Below, piece by piece: positions 1-11,356 of a DNA stretch of 39,538 bases (position 1 is its first letter; every line of letters starts with the position of its first letter). Below the pieces are notes generated by a model, which made no database searches, was not told the origin of the DNA, and worked only from the letters and a program-made list of their open reading frames with translations. The DNA is from Amphimedon queenslandica (lineage: Eukaryota > Porifera > Demospongiae > Haplosclerida > Niphatidae), in assembly GCF_000090795.2 (NCBI RefSeq), contig NW_003546248.1, forward strand, positions 859,809-899,346. Reading direction: 5' to 3'. The position numbers and the translations under genes were made by a program.

Positions 1-502
1 TAAAAGTAATTTGCTATTACACTGTAAGTGTCACATTTCTATTGAACTACAGGGCATGCTTCATTAGTCGAAAAGCCTTACAATAGTATATAGATTTTGT
101 AGTAATTTTAAAAATTCATAAAAAATCTAATTTTGATCAGAATCAACCCAAACTTTCTACACAACATACATGTAAGTACATGCATGTATGTGCATCAGAT
201 AAAACTATAAAAATGGAGATTTATCCCCTAGCAATTAAAACTCTGTATCAATTTCAAGGCATTATCATCAAAAGTCAAATCACAAACATGCAGTACATTA
301 AAGTCAAGAGTAAACCAATGTTATTAATACTCTATCACAATGATAATCTTAGGATAAGTTTTGTTATAAGACACAAGTTGCATAAACAGGTTAGTCCCAA
401 GATCAATAGAATCACAAACTACACAGTAACAAGTGCATACATGTATATACATCAACAATAATGAATCACCAATACTCCTGTAGTACTGATAATCTTCCTT
501 AC
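1..502. other. Probable XPOT intron or 3' region, no exon recognised
   Basis: No exon could be recognised here. The last XPOT exon seen ends at 503 with a good minus-strand donor, so the gene continues leftwards. The rest of the protein (about 280 residues by comparison with the usual length of about 960) must lie off the left edge or in exons too divergent to see. The stretch is AT-rich and includes one copy of the dispersed repeat (about 107-220). Confidence 0.6.
107..220 (+). repeat. Dispersed repeat copy 1
   Basis: This copy contains the shared core AAACTTTCTACACAACATAC, preceded by an AATTTTGATCAGAATCAA-type segment and followed by a TGCATCAGATAA-type segment and AAAATGGAGA. The same order of blocks is seen near 1715, 9915 and (reversed) 34400. 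It lies in the presumed XPOT intron. Confidence 0.7.
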
Positions 503-3500
503 CTCTATGTAACACTCTACACAACCACTCTGGACCGTCATTTGATGATTAGGAAACACTTTACTGGTCCGACTTTAAAAAGTTACAAAATTTATGACTT
601 AAAATAAATACAATGATACCTAATGTATGACAGTAGGTAATAGAGTAGCTGAGAGATCTGGTCTTGCTCTTGTGGTGTAGTAATTAAATAAAGCTAAAGA
701 GAAATAGATTTGAAATTACTAAAGACTGGCTTACTTGGTTCAAGTAATATTTGAATTTAGCGAGTAATGGATCTAAGAGGTTTCTCATTAATACACATTT
801 ATTCTAGAGAGAGAGAGAGAGAGAGAACAAAAATGAATAAAGAAACGAAGAGAGAGAGAGGCAAAATAACAATAATTACTTGTGGTGATTGTGCTGCATG
901 TACGATGAGATATCCAGCTGCTTCATAAAGAAACAAAACATCATTAGGACTCAAGGACATCTGACCAGCAACAGAATCCTAATCCAAAGAATAACACATT
1001 CAATTATACATATACTCAATCAAACCATGCAGTAATATACATGATTATAGTGTATCGCTGAAAACAGAAAGTGAATGCTAATATTCAAAATGGCACATGA
1101 TTCTTTGTTTATATAATGTGTATTGTCAGTTTGAATAGATAGAACTGAAACTTGTCTAAAATAATAATAATAATAATAACAAAGCATAAAAACAATGACA
1201 GCTGCTACAAGACTAGATTTATAATGGGTTTTACATAACTATGCAGCCATAACTCATAAAAAAATTTGTGCCTTCAAAGCCAATTCATTTAATAATACAT
1301 GTGCATGTATAGAGACAGGCCCACCTGATTCTCTTTGAGAATAGCTTCAATATTACTCAATACATTCACAGCTATGTCGCCAATATGAGCTCTGGCCGCT
1401 TTTACAAACCTCAGGAGCTGATAACAGACACGGGAGCAGACCCCAGGGTTAGCGTGACGTAGGCCACGCTGATCCAGGAGAGATTCCTAAAGGGAGAGAG
1501 GGGGTGTGGTTTGTTGCCATGGTAATCGTGCCTGCTCGTACCATGACTCTAGGGATATATGTTGGAGAGGTGGAGAAAAACTTTTCATGTCTCAGGATAG
1601 CCTCGTAATACTAGAAAGAGAATGAAAGAATAGGATAATGAGAGAAGGAGAGTGACCATCCATAATGCATCTGTTATAGCTACTTTTCATCTCGAGCTAA
1701 ATATTGGGACAATTAAAAAAATTCCTTAAAAATCTAATTTTGATCTTAATCCGCTCAAACTTTCTACATACCATGTACATATACACATGCGTCAATCAGT
1801 AGGAAACGTAATAAAATATTCTAGCATAATAATAATATTTTTAAAAATGAAAAGCGATTCCATTTCTCTCTCACTTGTAACAACACAGCTGCATGAGGAT
1901 AATGGGACAAATTACTATCAAGAATCTATAAGAGAAGGAGAGACACGTGGTCACATGACAATCACATGATGTACTATACCTGCATCATGATAGTGTGGAA
2001 TGGAGAACCAATGGTTGAAGAGGAGCCAAACAACTAAAATTGAGGAAGTAGTAAAAATAAAGAGATGTACGTGTATAATATGAATTAATTCTCTCACCTT
2101 CTCAAAATTGTGCTCACTGATGTAATGAAAGAGCAACAAGGATACCTCAGTATCAGGAAACGACTGATTATCAATATCAGCTAAACACTGAGATATCAGT
2201 GACTGTGATACAGTAATAACAAGAGATGGGTCCTAAAGGATAGAAATGCACAAAAAATCATATACACGTACGTGTATGTCATGTACATGTGTACATTGTA
2301 TATGTGATTTCATTTCTTACCACTTGGCTGATGTTGTCAAAAAGTGTTCGTAATTTTGAACGAAACTCCATGAACAATCCTTCATCCTCTCCCTACAAAA
2401 TACACAATCAAACCACTACCTCTTCTTCCCCCCCCCCCTCTCTCTCTCTCCACTCACAGGATTATGGAAGTTATAACTCTCATCATATTTCAGTTTAAGG
2501 ACAACAGCTGATAAAAGAGCCTGAGAGAATGACAGAAAATATTTAATATTTTAAAATAGCCAAAACCTGCAGACTTTGCTTGTCATCATCAGCAAGATAA
2601 GGAAGGTGCTACAAACAAAAATAAATTAATAAAAATAATAAATAATTACCTTTAGAACGGACACGAACTGAGTGGCAAATCCTAACACATTCTCGGACAC
2701 ACCATCGTCCTCGTCGGTAAGGTAACTATGGCAACAGTCATGTGACTGAGGGGGAGTGGCTACTAACCTCAGCAAATAAGGAACATTGTGACGAATAGAC
2801 ACAAGTGATAGGAGGGCATGAGCTTCATCATCACCTTTAATTAATCTAATATTAATTAATAAAAGAGTGATGTAAAATATTAAAATTGTAATTTCTTTCT
2901 AAGTATCAAAAATTACTAACTTTTGATGGCAGGATATAAGGGCAGACCCGATGCTGTTGACAAGGTCGGCCATTTTGACTCTAAATTCAACACTCTCTTC
3001 ATCATTGCTCAACTAATGACACATCATATTAATGTATCATTAATAACTATTAATAACTATTAATTAGCTGATCATTACTGTGTTTTGGGTATCCAGGATT
3101 CCATTGGTTTCTAGTAGCTTCACAAGAGAATTGACTAACTCAAGTTTAGAAAGTGGCTCCATTCCTTATAAATAATTTTAAAATACAATAACAATATATG
3201 TACCTGTTCCAGCTTCTGAGTCTTCTCTCTCTCTCTCCCTTTTTCCTCTTTCCTCTTTCTCTCTCACCTTTATTAATGATGTCCCTAAGGCAAGTAGCAG
3301 CACTTTCTCTAAGAGCATTGACTGACAAATACTGCAACAACAACCTAAGGAGAGAAGAAGGGAGAGATAAGACAGCATGTTTCTGTCAATGTCAACATGT
3401 TCAACATGTCAACATTCTGTCAACATGTTCTGCAATAAGCAGAATCATTAAATGATTAAAACTACCAAAAGCTATATACTAATATATCTTACCCTACAAA

Positions 3501-4918
3501 TCTGTCATTAGCAACAAGTGTAATGTCAATCCAAGAGACATAGCAACCAATCACATTCATTGTCTGACACAACAAGTCGGGATCAATAGGAGCAGTACTG
3601 CAGGACTATATGTAAATGTACATGAAAAGAAATAAAAAATGGAACAATCAAATATCAGAGAGAGAGAGAGACGAAGAAAAAGAGAAGGAAAAGGAATAAA
3701 TGGAGAGGATACATAATGAATAAAACATACTAATATCTGAAACCATGATTCCACCAGCTGAGGTACACAGTTATCCCTCATGTGATCTTTAATGACTGTG
3801 TTCCTAACATTCTCCTAATAGCAGAACAGGCACGTAAAAGGGATGTGTTAAAGCTATATCAAGATTGCGTTAAACTACATTGATAATGTGCTAATGTGGA
3901 ATCAACAGAGTGTCAATTCCGCATCAATTCTTACCTCTTGAGTATGAATGACTTCTCTATCAACAATCTCATTATCAATAGCCAACAGTGTACGCAGGTA
4001 CATATCAATGGTGGACGATTGGGAGGAGTTTAAGGCGGAGTCTTGACCACCAAGAAGACAGAGGACATTGTTGAAAAACTGAGGCCACTACACAATGAAG
4101 GAAATGAATAAATAAATAATGAACAATAGTCAATAGTCAATGTGTGTGTCAATACATGTACATGTACATGCATGAGGTTAGCAAAAGTAGACAAAACTAC
4201 ATGATTACATGTTGACTTAAAACAATTAATAATAGTTGCTAATTTGTCATGCATAACTTCATTTTAAATGACAAGAATGGAGTGTTAATGACATGTATTG
4301 ATAAATGATAGGAAGATAGTATTACTTTATGTGGATAGTCAGTAATGACTGTCAGAGACAGAATCTGTGCCATCTTGTTCTTCACAAAAGGTTTCAAATT
4401 GTGTACATTCTAAAATAATTTAAATATCATAATCCTTCATCCTATTTCCCTCCCCCCCTCTCTCTCTTACTGATGAGGCATGAAGCCACGAAAGAACAGT
4501 CTCCCTAAACTGAACAACATCCTCGTTGCTACTGGCAGCGTGTCTATGGTAACGGTTGCTATGGTAGCAAACAAAGTAGGCAAAAGGGACATACCTCATC
4601 TTAACGTGATGCTCTAGTATTTGTAAACAGAAGAAAAGAACACGATCATCACTACTAGATTGTGTAAAAGAAATGGATTAAAGAGAATAGATTATTATCA
4701 TTGTTAATCGATGCTATTACTATTATTACCACTTATGACTCTGGTTGAAGTGAGCAATGGCGGTCTTCCAGGACCCAGGCGTGTTCTGCAAGTGTATAAA
4801 GTATTTTGTGGTCTAAAGAAGCAAAAAGGTAGCCTAAAACACAAAAAGGATCTTGTACCAATTGTCTCTCTTCCTGGGAGCAGCCATCAAACAATCCTCT
4901 CAGCAGAGCCTCGTCCAT
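503..4918 (-). CDS. XPOT: Exportin-T (tRNA export karyopherin), partial at 3' end
   Basis: Exportin-T is a HEAT-repeat karyopherin that carries mature tRNA out of the nucleus with Ran-GTP. Twenty-five exons, 5' to 3' (high to low): 4918-4859, 4785-4730, 4654-4595, 4543-4471, 4409-4326, 4087-3935, 3814-3731, 3605-3493, 3344-3268, 3164-3079, 3012-2921, 2845-2768, 2725-2650, 2608-2567, 2520-2458, 2392-2321, 2232-2098, 2033-1980, 1925-1875, 1610-1542, 1486-1325, 978-880, 803-735, 693-620, 572-503. They join in frame into 684 residues. Diagnostic peptides are DDRVLFFCLQILEHHVK near residue 40, MRDNCVPQLVESWFQIL near residue 180, KYDESYNF, DQRGLRHA, VLFLYEAAGYLIV and SRTSKVF; all match vertebrate exportin-T in order. 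Exon 1 (MDEALL) matches the family start. The C-terminal part of about 280 residues is not in view. The gene is head-to-head with GDI. Identity is secure; individual splice sites are hand calls. Confidence 0.93.
806..827. repeat. (GA)n microsatellite
   Basis: Eleven AG units just upstream (minus strand) of an XPOT exon, forming that exon's CT-rich polypyrimidine tract before the acceptor at 804-805. Confidence 0.9.
1715..1800 (+). repeat. Dispersed repeat copy 2
   Basis: A diverged copy with AAAATCTAATTTTGAT, then CTCAAACTTTCTACATACCA and a short ACATATACACATG segment. It lies inside an XPOT intron (1611-1874). Confidence 0.65.
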
Positions 4919-5228
4919 TTAATACTAATAACGTATGATATATATCTCTCTTTCCCTGTAAAGCTAACTGGACATTTATAAAGTCAATTTGTCGTTATTT
5001 CACAGGCAACAAGATCCTTGCATCAGCCATTTTAGCACGTGGGTGGGTGTGGTTTTAAAATTTTCGTACACGACCGGATACTATCATTTTTGCAACACGC
5101 CCGGATACTATTGGGGTTGGGTCACGTGACCGTTTTGCTGTGACGGATTTTCTCTCCCTCACCTTTCGACTCCATTTTTTGCTTAGCTCTCTCTCCCTCC
5201 CTCTCCTCCGCCTCTGATTTAAGACACC
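4919..5228. promoter_or_regulatory. Bidirectional promoter between XPOT and GDI
   Basis: These 310 bp separate the start codons of two divergently transcribed housekeeping genes. They contain a perfect 10-bp palindrome GTCACGTGAC at 5121-5130 (an E-box CACGTG of the USF/TFE type) and two direct copies of CCGGATACTAT about 27 bp apart (about 5074 and 5101). No TATA box is obvious next to either gene. The region is locally GC-richer than its surroundings, as expected for a shared CpG-type promoter. Function is inferred. Confidence 0.6.
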
Positions 5229-8200
5229 ATGGATGAGGAATACGATGTAATCGTTCTAGGAACGGGCCTGAAAGTGAGCAAGGACAACTCTCATCATGAT
5301 TGTACATGTAATTATAATGTTTCGGAGATTTAATTTTGATTAAAATCACTAATAGTAATGCTGGTAGTTCTCTTTAGCTAGCGAGACAAGTGTTCTCGTT
5401 ATTTCTCTATGTTGCTTATTAAAATTTAGCACTTAATTAACTAGCCCCTCCCCTCTATCTACTAATATTCTAATTTCCAGTTTCATTATAATTATCAGAT
5501 TTTGAGATAGTTACATGGAAATAGAAATAATCTCCCTGTCTGCCAATAGCGTATGCCATACAAGAGCTCTCCACCAATATAATTATATTGTACATTTAAC
5601 AATATGTTTTCTATTATGTTGCCTTAGTTGGGGTGTTACTATTTTTGCAGTTTGTTTAACTATTAATTGTAGAATTTTACACATTTTGAATGCTCTGAGA
5701 GATAAAAACACATTGGATTATTACTAGTACTCTTTTTATCTTATGTACATTATTTTAACCTCCCTCTCCCTCTTCCTCTTAATAGGAATGCATTCTTAGC
5801 GGCTTGTTGTCTGTAGCTGGCAAGAAAGTCCTCCACATGGATAGGAATAAATACTATGGTGGCGAATCTGCCTCTGTCATCCTTGACGATGTAGGTTGCT
5901 GCACATGTACATGTACATGTAATTATAAAGACCAGTGATAGTGGCAGTTAGGGGTTTCGTTATAATAGACTATATAGTTATTTTAATAGTGTCGACACTC
6001 AATTTTAAAATCTTTCATTATTTTGTACCTTGCTGCATTAATTTTATTATTTTACATATTTTTAGTTCTATAAAATTCATGGGAAAGAGGCACCGGAAAA
6101 CATGGGGCGTTCCAGGGACTGGAACATTGACCTTGTCCCAAAATTCATCATGGCTAACGGTACGACGGACAGACGCACCTCACACACATTTAATCTTGTT
6201 TGTTATTTGTGTGTAGTAATATGAGTACAACTGCCATCATTTGTACTAATCATTTGTACTTTTGTTTATTCGTAGGGGAGCTTGTTAAGCTCCTCATACA
6301 CACCGGGGTGACCAGATATTTGGAATTCAAGCAAGTTGATGGTAGCTATGTGTTTAAGAAAGGTGGAAAGATTCACAAAGTTCCTTCCACTGAGGCAGAG
6401 GCACTCTCTACCTGTGAGTTACTGCAAAGGCATGTGTGTATGTACTTTTAATCAGTAGGGTGTGGCTCTTGTATCTTGAAAGTGCATTATCGATTATTTT
6501 TGAACAAATATTGCCCACACATGGGGGAGGGGCTTTGGGCGTTATTTAGAAATGGGGTTTAACTGGAATTCAATTTCATCACAATGATTATATATCTTGC
6601 ATTCTAGCATTAATGGGTCTGTTGGAAAAGAGAAGGTTCAAGAACTTCCTCCAGTTTGCTTATGATTATGAACCTGACAAGCCAGCCACACACAGTAAGT
6701 CATTTTTAAGAGCATTATCCATGAGCCAATTCTTTCCTTATTATCATCATCAGAGGGCATTGATCCAAAGGGTACCATGAAAGCTGTCTATGATAAATAT
6801 GGACTTGACGATAACACTGCCTCTTTTACAGGCCACGCCCTTGCTTTGCATAGGGACGACAAGTAAACATGTACATGTATAATGTTTTTTGATACTTTTT
6901 GTTTCTAGTTACTTAACCGAGCCCTGTCTTGATACAATTAAGCGCATACAGCTGTACGGGTAAGTAGGGTCAGTTTGTTTGGCTTTTTATGATAGATTTT
7001 TATTTGCAGTACCTCAATCCAGCGTTATGGTAAATCACCATATCTCTATCCTTTGTACGGCCTTGGAGAACTGCCACAGGGTTTTGCCAGGTAAGACCAG
7101 TCAAGATTCACCTCTAACTTAAAATCCTTTTTCAAAAATCCTTAATTAAGTGAGGGGTGATTTAATCAAAAGAGTGGGTGGTGAATATTTATATCAAAAA
7201 AGCCTAAGGCATATTTTTCTCATCGAATTTGTATTATTTTGTCTTAATTGTGTGACTTTTTTTTACATTTTTCAGGCTCAGTGCTATATATGGTGGCACG
7301 TACATGCTTGACAAGCAGATAGATGAGATTATTTATGAAGGTGGGGTCGCTGTGGGAGTCAAATCTGGTGGAGAGGTAAAGACAATGAAATAAGCTTTTG
7401 TTGTAGAGAAAATGATTACACTCTCTCTCTCTCTCTGTCTTTTTTAGATTGCCAAATGTAAAAATGTGATTGGTGATCCATCTTATTTCACTGATAAAGT
7501 AGAGAAACGTGGACAGGTAATTTATATTGTCTTTTTTATTATTATTATTAATTTTTTTCTTTTCAGGTTGTGAGGGCAATATATATACTGAATCATCCCA
7601 TTCCAAACACAAAGGACTCTCCATCTTGTCAGATCATTTTACCTCAGAGTCAAGTTGGGAGACAATCAGGTACGTCAATTCAATGATTGTTTATCTTTAC
7701 ATAAAGTTTTCATCCTGTCCACAATGCCCAATCATCACTACAATATCATAGTGTAGTCTATTCTTATGTGGAAAGTCAATGCTATTGTACAATCAGTTCA
7801 TTACGTGTTCATATATAATTTTTTTAATCATTTCATGTTTACTGATTTACATTTTCTTTATAGATATCTATGTCTGCTGTGTCTCTCACACTCACAATGT
7901 TGCTGCTAAGAGCTACTACATTGCCACCATTAGCACTACTGTAGAGACATCAAACCCAGAGAATGAGATTAAAGTAGCTCAAGACCTTCTTGGACCAATT
8001 GCTGCTGGCCCGTAAGCTAATACAATTAATGTAATTATTAGTCTTTTCATTCTTTGTAATCTTTTAGATTTGTGACTGTGAAGGATTTGTATCACCCTGT
8101 TGATAAAGGGCTGGAGAGCAGGGTAATTAATGATACACCCAACCATTACAGAACTAATATCTACCAATGCAATGCATTACAACTGGAAGAGCTTGCAACT

Positions 8201-8454
8201 CTATATGCATAAAATAGAGGAGTTGCATATTTTTTAAGTCTTATGCTTATTACCAGTTGTAATGTTGCATTATTGCAGTGTGGATTAGCCTTTACACTAT
8301 TGCTATTAAATAGGTCTTCATATCATCAAGCTATGATGCTACTACACACTTTGAAACCACTTGTACTGATGTAGTTGATATATATGAGAGGATAATGGGA
8401 GAGCCTTTTGATTTCTCCAAAGTGCAGACTCAGGTCGAGACTGTGGAGCAGTGA
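5229..8454 (+). CDS. GDI: Rab GDP-dissociation inhibitor
   Basis: GDI extracts prenylated Rab-GDP from membranes and recycles it in the cytosol. Fourteen exons: 5229-5273, 5786-5890, 6066-6159, 6276-6413, 6608-6694, 6754-6862, 6909-6959, 7010-7090, 7276-7375, 7448-7516, 7567-7669, 7864-8011, 8068-8122, 8314-8454; together 441 residues, close to the usual 447. Family marks in order: [20 protein letters not shown] (N-terminal dinucleotide-fold signature), [59 protein letters not shown] and a C-terminal [14 protein letters not shown]. There is no CxxC or CAAX end, as expected for GDI. Intron 13 holds a long hairpin element. The gene is convergent with FNTB. Which vertebrate GDI paralogue it corresponds to is not meaningful here. 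Confidence 0.95.
8165..8276. repeat. Nested inverted repeat (hairpin/MITE-like) in GDI intron 13
   Basis: Outer arms 8165-8188 (ending GCATTACAACTGG) and 8250-8275 (starting CCAGTTGTAATG) are complementary over about 18 of 22 positions. Inner arms around TTGCAACTCTAT (8193) and ATAGAGGAGTTGCA (8214) also pair. It could be a small foldback transposon remnant or a transcribed hairpin; no clear target-site duplication was seen. Confidence 0.55.
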
Positions 8455-8507
8455 TTACTTCTGGATGGCTGCATTAAATCCTTTTCTATACAGGACTTAT
8501 AATTACC

Positions 8508-8540
<33 letters not shown>

Positions 8541-8770
8541 AAACTTGCTCATTATTGCTTGGTTCCTTACATTAGGCTTCTAGTGAGTGCAGTATTGTTA
8601 TTATTATTATTGTTATTATTATTATATTATTATGCTTCTTTTTGTTTAGATTGTAATTTTTAGAATATGAGCTTGGATGCTTGCTTAATTGTTTGTGTGT
8701 GTGTGTATTATCTTTTGACCTTTCATAATAATTTAATTTTGAACAATTGAATATTAAAATAGAATTTGAT
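8455..8770. other. Convergent 3' region with simple repeats
   Basis: Space between the stop codons of GDI and FNTB. It contains (ATT)n at about 8511-8536, a mixed (ATT/GTT)n at about 8594-8632 and (TG)n at about 8694-8707. No gene was seen. It probably contains both polyadenylation sites. Confidence 0.7.
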
Positions 8771-10314
8771 TTATGTTTTTCTTTCAGTTTGTTGTAGAAT
8801 TGATATTTTTGGTGCTTGAGTGAAATACTCCATTGCTTGATCAACCTTGTCCACTGGTATATTGAAGAGTGGATGCGTTGATATCTAATAAAAACTTTAC
8901 TGTACACATGCGAAGAATTTAAAAACTTTAATAACAGAGTCAGCTCAAACTTTCAAAATAGTATATGAAAGTACTAAAAAAGGGTGTTTTCAGAGCCATT
9001 TTTACTTAGTTTAAAGTTTTATTGCTTCAACCTACCCATAATACGTGTGTGAACTAACCAAAAGATCTTTCTTATTGTCTGTAATATTGATTGTCTCATT
9101 CCCTCCAAAGCAATGCTGTGATACTGATAAACCACTTAGACAATAGCAAGTGTGATAATAATCTCTACCTCTAAAGTATGCGACAACATATAAAACATAA
9201 TTCTTATCCTACTTGTTCTTTTTCTATGCCCTTACTTTCCTGGTTTATCCATCAGCCCACCTCTAGGATATTGACAGCAATACAGTATATACTCTTGGAG
9301 TGATTCTACAGGTAAGAATGTCATCCTTCTCTTTTTCTCCCTCTTTCTCTCTCACCTTGATGAAAGTGCCACAGATTATCTTGTAATCCTTTGTCTCCTA
9401 CAAAAATACACACTTTCATTTTCAATGTTTCCAGTTTTCTCAATCTTTCTTTCTCTCTCTTTCACATGTACCAGAATGCTTCAATGACATATAAATAAGA
9501 GGAAAGAGTCCTCCAACCCAAAAAGAATAGCAACCATCAACCAGTTTATTAGTTCTACCCTAAAAATAATCCATTTGTACATTGCAAATGATTCTAATGT
9601 ATAATTTACCTGAAATCCTCCTTCTACTGACATCTGTCTGTGGCATGCCCACTTCTAAATAAAAGTAATAATGATTATGATTAATAAAATTAATGAGCTA
9701 ACAAGTAGTTGATGAATGTCACAGAGGTTCTGCTTTTTCAGCAAAAGAAGTGAAGCAAATGCACAAAAGGCATAGCCACCGTGTCCCTCAGTCCCAGGAA
9801 CAGCTGAAAAACTCCCTTCATAAGTCTGGCAACTAATAATAAAGCCTCAGATAATGTTAGTTCTGAGATTACCACAAAATGTGCTAAGTGAGCTAAATAG
9901 CAGATAAATTTGTAGCAACTTTAAAAATTTGTAAAAAAATCCAAATTTGATCAGAATCAGCTCAAACTTTCTACACAACATAAGTACATGTATATGCATC
10001 AGATAACATAATTAAAAATGGAGAATCCTCTCCCTGTGATTTATCCTGTACTATAGTACAGGATCTTCCAATCCACTGACAAGAAGCTGCATGAGCATTA
10101 GTTTTTATAATAATGCAACACAGTTTCACCCATGGAATCATTTTCATAACTGATGCAATAGATGGGATTATCATCAGTGATAAATTTAGACTGTATACCT
10201 TGCTACCCAGTCTGCTGTACCACTAATCATATCATCAGTTAAAGTGTTTGTGAGTATAGCCGGAACAAGGGCACAGTAAACTCCTCTGTAAAACAAAAGT
10301 AAGCTCAAATGTAC

Positions 10315-10355
<41 letters not shown>

Positions 10356-11212
10356 TACCTCACATCCACCTCACCATCAAAATGCATGATAAAGCTTCCA
10401 TCAGGTTGATGCATTTGAGACAAAAAGAGCTGCAATGATGGTCTACACATTTATAAGGAATATACACATAATAATAATAATAATTATTATTATTATTCAT
10501 ACCTGTCAATGATATCATATGCTTCTTTAGTCCCAAGTATGCACAAAGCAAGCACAGCTGCATAAGTTGGAGCCAAATGAGGTAGCTGACCAGGACCCCC
10601 TCAATGAAGATAATGTGGATGGAATCATTACACATTACATTATGTAGCTTTACCTCCAAACCCACCATGAGGTGATTGACACCTTCTTAAAAAATCGATT
10701 ATACTATACATAACAGATTATTATAATTGATATTTATTATGAATATTTGCCTAACTCTCTGGTCAAATCTTGTGAGATTTCATGCTCCAACAAAGACAAG
10801 GAATGCAATATCCAATAACACAGCCACGGCCTGCTGGCATCCAAGCACTGGAAGAGAAATAATGATCAAGTTAACGTGAAGCAAAAATTGAAATCAAACC
10901 AAACCTCAAAATGATATGGCAATTTCCTAATGCCACTTTCCAAATAAGCAATATGAATCTCACGAAACAAATATATTCTTTTAAAATATTGTATAATTAT
11001 TTTCATGACCTTTTTTCTTTCACTTACTTTTCAGCTTCTGGATTGTCTCTGTATGATTTGAATAATTTTGCAACAGATGCTTCACATCTCTCCTGATTTT
11101 ACAAAAAGGTACAATTAGATACAATTACATTTACTTGCTCTTGGCTTGATTTGGTAGCTAGTCCATCATTTGAGAGAGAAAGTGAACTAAATTTCTTTCT
11201 CCAGTCAGCCAT
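8771..11212 (-). CDS. FNTB: Protein farnesyltransferase subunit beta
   Basis: This is the catalytic zinc subunit that transfers farnesyl from FPP to CAAX-box proteins together with FNTA. Fifteen exons, 5' to 3': 11212-11135, 11092-11028, 10977-10905, 10847-10756, 10685-10654, 10599-10503, 10442-10359, 10285-10199, 9832-9703, 9654-9610, 9559-9472, 9397-9356, 9305-9236, 9170-9059, 8884-8771; together 402 residues. Marks in order: CLDASRPWLCYWILHSL, CQSPHGGFGGGPGQLPHLAP, PDGSFIMHFDGEVDVR, EGHGGYAFCAFASLLLL, LVDGCYSFWVGGL, GGLMDKPGK and RDYYHTCYCLSGLSVSQH. The zinc ligands of the family are present: Asp269 and Cys271 (D-G-C) and His334 (YYHTC). Around the fourth/fifth exon junction it is a few residues shorter than the human protein, so a tiny exon may be missed there. 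It is divergent from the lipase gene. Confidence 0.94.
8925..9000 (+). repeat. Dispersed repeat copy 3 (satellite-like)
   Basis: The segment has GAGTCAGCTCAAACTTTC, then AGTACTAAAAAAGGGTG and CAGAGCCATTTTTA. The last block resembles the GGAGCCATTTTTT block of the 177-bp satellite rather than the short dispersed copies. It lies in the last FNTB intron. Confidence 0.6.
9915..10030 (+). repeat. Dispersed repeat copy 4
   Basis: AAATTTGATCAGAATCAGCT, then CAAACTTTCTACACAACATA, AGTACATGTATATGCATCAG and AAAAATGGAGA. It is the cleanest copy of the dispersed form and lies in the FNTB intron 9833-10198. Confidence 0.75.
10318..10353. repeat. (CT)n microsatellite
   Basis: About 17 CT units directly beside the 3' end of an FNTB exon (inside the intron). 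Confidence 0.9.
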
Positions 11213-11356
11213 TTATACCAGCCTTTGGGCAGGGCTCAGACCGGATGTTCTTTCGAGTAATCTTTCTTTAGTTTAGAGTAAATATTTATGGTTCACTGTA
11301 TTATAGCTATTCGCTATTAAAGTCACTTTACTGAGGAGCTAGAGAAAGAAGTAATA
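11213..11356. promoter_or_regulatory. Divergent promoter FNTB / lipase-like gene
   Basis: Only 144 bp separate the two start codons, so both promoters and 5' UTRs share this space. No TATA box is clearly placed and no specific factor site can be named. Confidence 0.5.

Noticed and set aside
180-461. Open frame near the left edge as an independent gene
   Set aside because: It overlaps the dispersed repeat, has no recognisable domain, and lies in the presumed XPOT intron.
8771-11212. Adjacent GDI and FNTB read as a prenylation operon-like unit
   Set aside because: They are convergent genes with separate promoters; farnesyltransferase does not prenylate most Rabs, so adjacency is probably chance.
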